Under the pieces are notes generated by a model. It was given only the letters and a program-made list of their open reading frames with translations. It did no database searches and was not told where the DNA came from. From CAYJAD01 sp964370305 (GTDB lineage Bacteria; Desulfobacterota; Desulfovibrionia; Desulfovibrionales; Desulfovibrionaceae): a DNA stretch of 16,330 bases. Shown here piece by piece: positions 14,641 to 16,330 of the stretch. How positions within the stretch are numbered: the stretch's first letter is position 1; every line of letters starts with the position of its first letter. The stretch spans positions 1 through 16,330 of the forward strand of contig CAYJIU010000044.1 in NCBI GenBank assembly GCA_964370305.1, in the 5' to 3' direction. The position numbers and the translations under genes are program-made.

Positions 14641-14668
14641 TTTTTACAGTCAAAGCCAGCACTGTCAA
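14641..14668 (-). promoter_or_regulatory. Candidate sigma-70 promoter of the tyrS operon with overlapping dyad
   Basis: On the minus strand TTGACA (14668-14663) is a perfect -35. TAAAAA (14646-14641) is a four-of-six -10 after a 16-base spacer. Read one base later, AAAAAT has an upstream TGT for an extended -10. TTGACAGT and ACTGTAAA form an inverted repeat, seven of eight, inside the promoter. The leader to tyrS would be about 95 bases. Confidence 0.5.
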
Positions 14669-14690
14669 TACTTGAAACTGAAAAGTTAAT

Positions 14691-14715
14691 AAAAAGATGT
14701 ATCCTAACCCACATC
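14691..14715 (-). terminator. Weak terminator-like hairpin at the end of trmFO
   Basis: On the minus strand GATGT (14715-14711), a ten-base loop containing the trmFO stop codon, and ACATC (14700-14696) are followed by TTTTT. The stem is only five base pairs, so termination would be inefficient. Confidence 0.3.
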
Positions 14716-16050
14716 ATCCAGTGTAATTTGCGCAAGCCAAGCGGCAAAGCACTCACGCGCTCGCTTACTATATAATAATTTGCGCTCCTTTTTCTTGGCT
14801 CGCTCCTCAAGCTCTGGCATAAGCCCAAAATGTGCATTAGATGGCTGAAATTTTTTTACCTCTGTTTGTAAGTGCATAAGTAATGCCCCAAACGCACTTT
14901 GCACTGGCGGTAAATGAAGAGTTTTTCCCTGTTCTTGTGCGATAATTAATAACGCAACCCAAAGCCCGCATGCCGCCGACTCCACATAACCTTCTACGCC
15001 AGTTATTTGCCCAGCTAAGCGAATTTTTTTCTGTCCCATAAGGCATAACTCTGCATCAAGCACCCTTGGAGCGTTCACATATGTATTGCGATGCATACTG
15101 CCAAAGCGCACAAACTCTGCCTTTTCAAGACCAGGTATAGTTCTAAAAACTTGCTCTTGAGCTTTATAGGTCAGCTTGGTTTGGCAACCAACCAAGTTAT
15201 ACATGCTCTGATTTAAATTTTCTGTGCGCAGTTGCACAATGGCATAGGGGCGGCGGCCTGTGCGCGGATCAATAAAACCCACTGGCTTTAGCGGGCCAAA
15301 GGTTAAAGTGCGTTCACCTCTTGCAGCCAAGGCTTCAATGGGCATACATCCTTCAAAGTGCACTTCTTGCTCAAAGTTTTTTGTTTGCACCTTTTCGGCA
15401 TTAAGTAAATTATGATAGAAGGTTAAATATTCATCCTTTTCCATAGGGCAATTTAAATATTCCCCGTGGATGGCGGCTTCCTCCGGTTCCTGATAGCGCG
15501 ACCCTCTAAAAATAATATTTCTATCAAGAGATTCTGCACTAACTATGGGGGCGATGGCATCATAAAAATAGAGTTGCTTATGACCAATTTTTTCAGCCAA
15601 GGATGCGGCCAAGCTATCCGAAGCCAAAGGCCCAGCAGCAATGACAATATATTCAAAATCAGCTATGGATTCATCGTCAAGACTTTGAATTTGTTGTCTA
15701 TGTAGTGTTATGTGTGGGTTTTCTTCAATGGACTTTGTAACCCCTTTGGCAAAAAGCTCCCTGTCCACGGCAAGAGCTTTGCCCGCTGGCACGGTACACA
15801 TATCAGCCATAGCCATAAATGGGCTTTGCAGCTCGCGCATTTCTTGCTTCAACAGTCCAATACCCGTGGCAAGCTCATTGGAACGCAAGGAGTTTGAGCA
15901 CACAAGCTCAGACAAATCATTTAATTGATGTGCGGCGGACATATGCACAGGCTTTTGTTCAAAAAGACTAACATTTAAACCGTATTTTGCCAGCACCAGA
16001 GCACATTCGCAACCGGCAAGCCCAGCACCTACTATGGCCACTTTTGGCAT
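14704..16050 (-). CDS. trmFO: TrmFO, folate/FAD-dependent tRNA (uracil-54-C5)-methyltransferase
   Basis: A 448-residue flavoenzyme that makes ribothymidine at U54 of tRNA using methylene-tetrahydrofolate as carbon donor and reduced FAD. It has an N-terminal FAD motif VAIVGAGLAGCE at 4-15. LVCSNSLRSNEL at 49-60 holds C51, and FEGCMPIE near 232-239 holds C235; these correspond to the two functional cysteines of the B. subtilis enzyme. MYNLVGCQTKLTYKAQ, RFGSMHRNTYVNAPRVL and GQITGVEGYVESAACG are also family hallmarks. Length is normal. AAGGA ahead of the ATG fixes the start. It lies upstream of tyrS on the same strand, with 163 bases between them, and a separate promoter is likely for each. Confidence 0.97.
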   Translation of the reverse strand: MPKVAIVGAGLAGCECALVLAKYGLNVSLFEQKPVHMSAAHQLNDLSELVCSNSLRSNELATGIGLLKQEMRELQSPFMAMADMCTVPAGKALAVDRELFAKGVTKSIEENPHITLHRQQIQSLDDESIADFEYIVIAAGPLASDSLAASLAEKIGHKQLYFYDAIAPIVSAESLDRNIIFRGSRYQEPEEAAIHGEYLNCPMEKDEYLTFYHNLLNAEKVQTKNFEQEVHFEGCMPIEALAARGERTLTFGPLKPVGFIDPRTGRRPYAIVQLRTENLNQSMYNLVGCQTKLTYKAQEQVFRTIPGLEKAEFVRFGSMHRNTYVNAPRVLDAELCLMGQKKIRLAGQITGVEGYVESAACGLWVALLIIAQEQGKTLHLPPVQSAFGALLMHLQTEVKKFQPSNAHFGLMPELEERAKKKERKLLYSKRARECFAAWLAQITLDDVG

Positions 16051-16155
16051 ATTATTCCTTCTCTTTTTACATAGTTACAGTTATAATTTTACAATAAACT
16101 TTGCGTACCAAGGTATGTTTTGCGTTGCAAAGCTTTTTATATTACACTGATATTT

Positions 16156-16188
16156 TAAGACCACTGCACAATTGTGCAGATAGTCTTA
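16156..16188. repeat. Hairpin repeat element, copy 1
   Basis: TAAGAC and GTCTTA arms (16156-16161, 16183-16188) enclose a perfect 16-base palindrome CTGCACAATTGTGCAG (16164-16179). Small internal loops CA and ATA separate the outer and inner stems. A related copy lies at 16287-16321. Confidence 0.8.
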
Positions 16189-16194
16189 GACGTT

Positions 16195-16279
16195 AAATTT
16201 GCTTTGCAAATTTGCGCCGCTTACGAAAACAAGTTTTCGGGCTGCAATGCACAAAAATCAATAACTTGACTATCGTCAA
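16195..16279. repeat. Three consecutive short inverted repeats
   Basis: Three hairpins lie between the two larger repeat copies. They are AAATTTGC-TTT-GCAAATTT (16195-16213), CGAAAAC-AA-GTTTTCG (16224-16239) and TTGAC-TATC-GTCAA (16266-16279). All stems are perfect. No coding frame covers them. Confidence 0.7.
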
Positions 16280-16286
16280 CGCTCCA

Positions 16287-16321
16287 TAAGACCCCGCACA
16301 ATGAATTGCGCAGGAGTCTTA
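16287..16321. repeat. Hairpin repeat element, copy 2
   Basis: The same outer arms TAAGAC (16287-16292) and GTCTTA (16316-16321) flank GCACAAT-GA-ATTGCGC, which pairs except for one A/C mismatch. The core GCACAAT and the downstream GCAG match copy 1. On the plus strand AGGAG at 16312-16316 sits in its right arm. Confidence 0.75.
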
Positions 16322-16330
16322 AGTTGATGA

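Noticed and set aside
14613..14837. 74-codon minus-strand frame overlapping the end of trmFO
   Set aside because: Out of frame with a well-supported gene and without recognisable content.

Overview
The window reads as ordinary chromosome from a low-GC member of the Desulfovibrionales (Desulfobacterota) or a close relative. This is inferred from gene content and order, not from a marker gene: fliL-fliN-fliO-fliP-fliQ without fliR, several multi-cluster Fe-S proteins, and a bifunctional PFK-2/FBPase-2-like enzyme next to tyrS. No rRNA, tRNA, CRISPR array, transposase or phage gene was seen.

Layout. 1-205 is AT-rich and non-coding. 206-874 (minus) encodes a flavin-split-barrel/ferredoxin fusion. 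A divergent plus-strand run follows: a VUT/YhhQ-type transporter, era, yggS, then the flagellar cluster fliL, fliN, fliO, fliP, fliQ. The flagellar cluster has its own candidate sigma-54 promoter and ends at terminator-like hairpins. Next, still on plus, come tgt, a four-helix membrane protein and a divergent Hsp70-like ATPase, the last two packed tightly behind tgt. From 10518 everything is on the minus strand: trmFO (16050 to 14704), then a probable four-gene operon tyrS, PFK-2/FBPase-2-like, GltD-like FAD oxidoreductase, and a four-cluster ferredoxin. The last 280 bases are non-coding and packed with inverted repeats, including two diverged copies of one hairpin element.

How the genes work together. 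fliO/P/Q build the flagellar export gate, fliN is part of the switch/C-ring, and fliL is a stator-associated protein. tgt makes queuosine-modified tRNA, and the VUT transporter may import its precursor. era, trmFO and tyrS serve ribosome assembly, tRNA modification and tRNA charging. The FAD oxidoreductase and the ferredoxin look like an electron-transfer pair between NAD(P)H and an enzyme not in the window.

The most interesting candidate is the pair at 7346-10448. It joins a membrane protein whose cytoplasmic C-terminus resembles a degenerate GrpE end to an Hsp70-type ATPase that keeps its nucleotide motifs but has a non-canonical, mostly helical C-terminus with a hydrophobic segment. It could be a membrane-localised chaperone module of unknown client.
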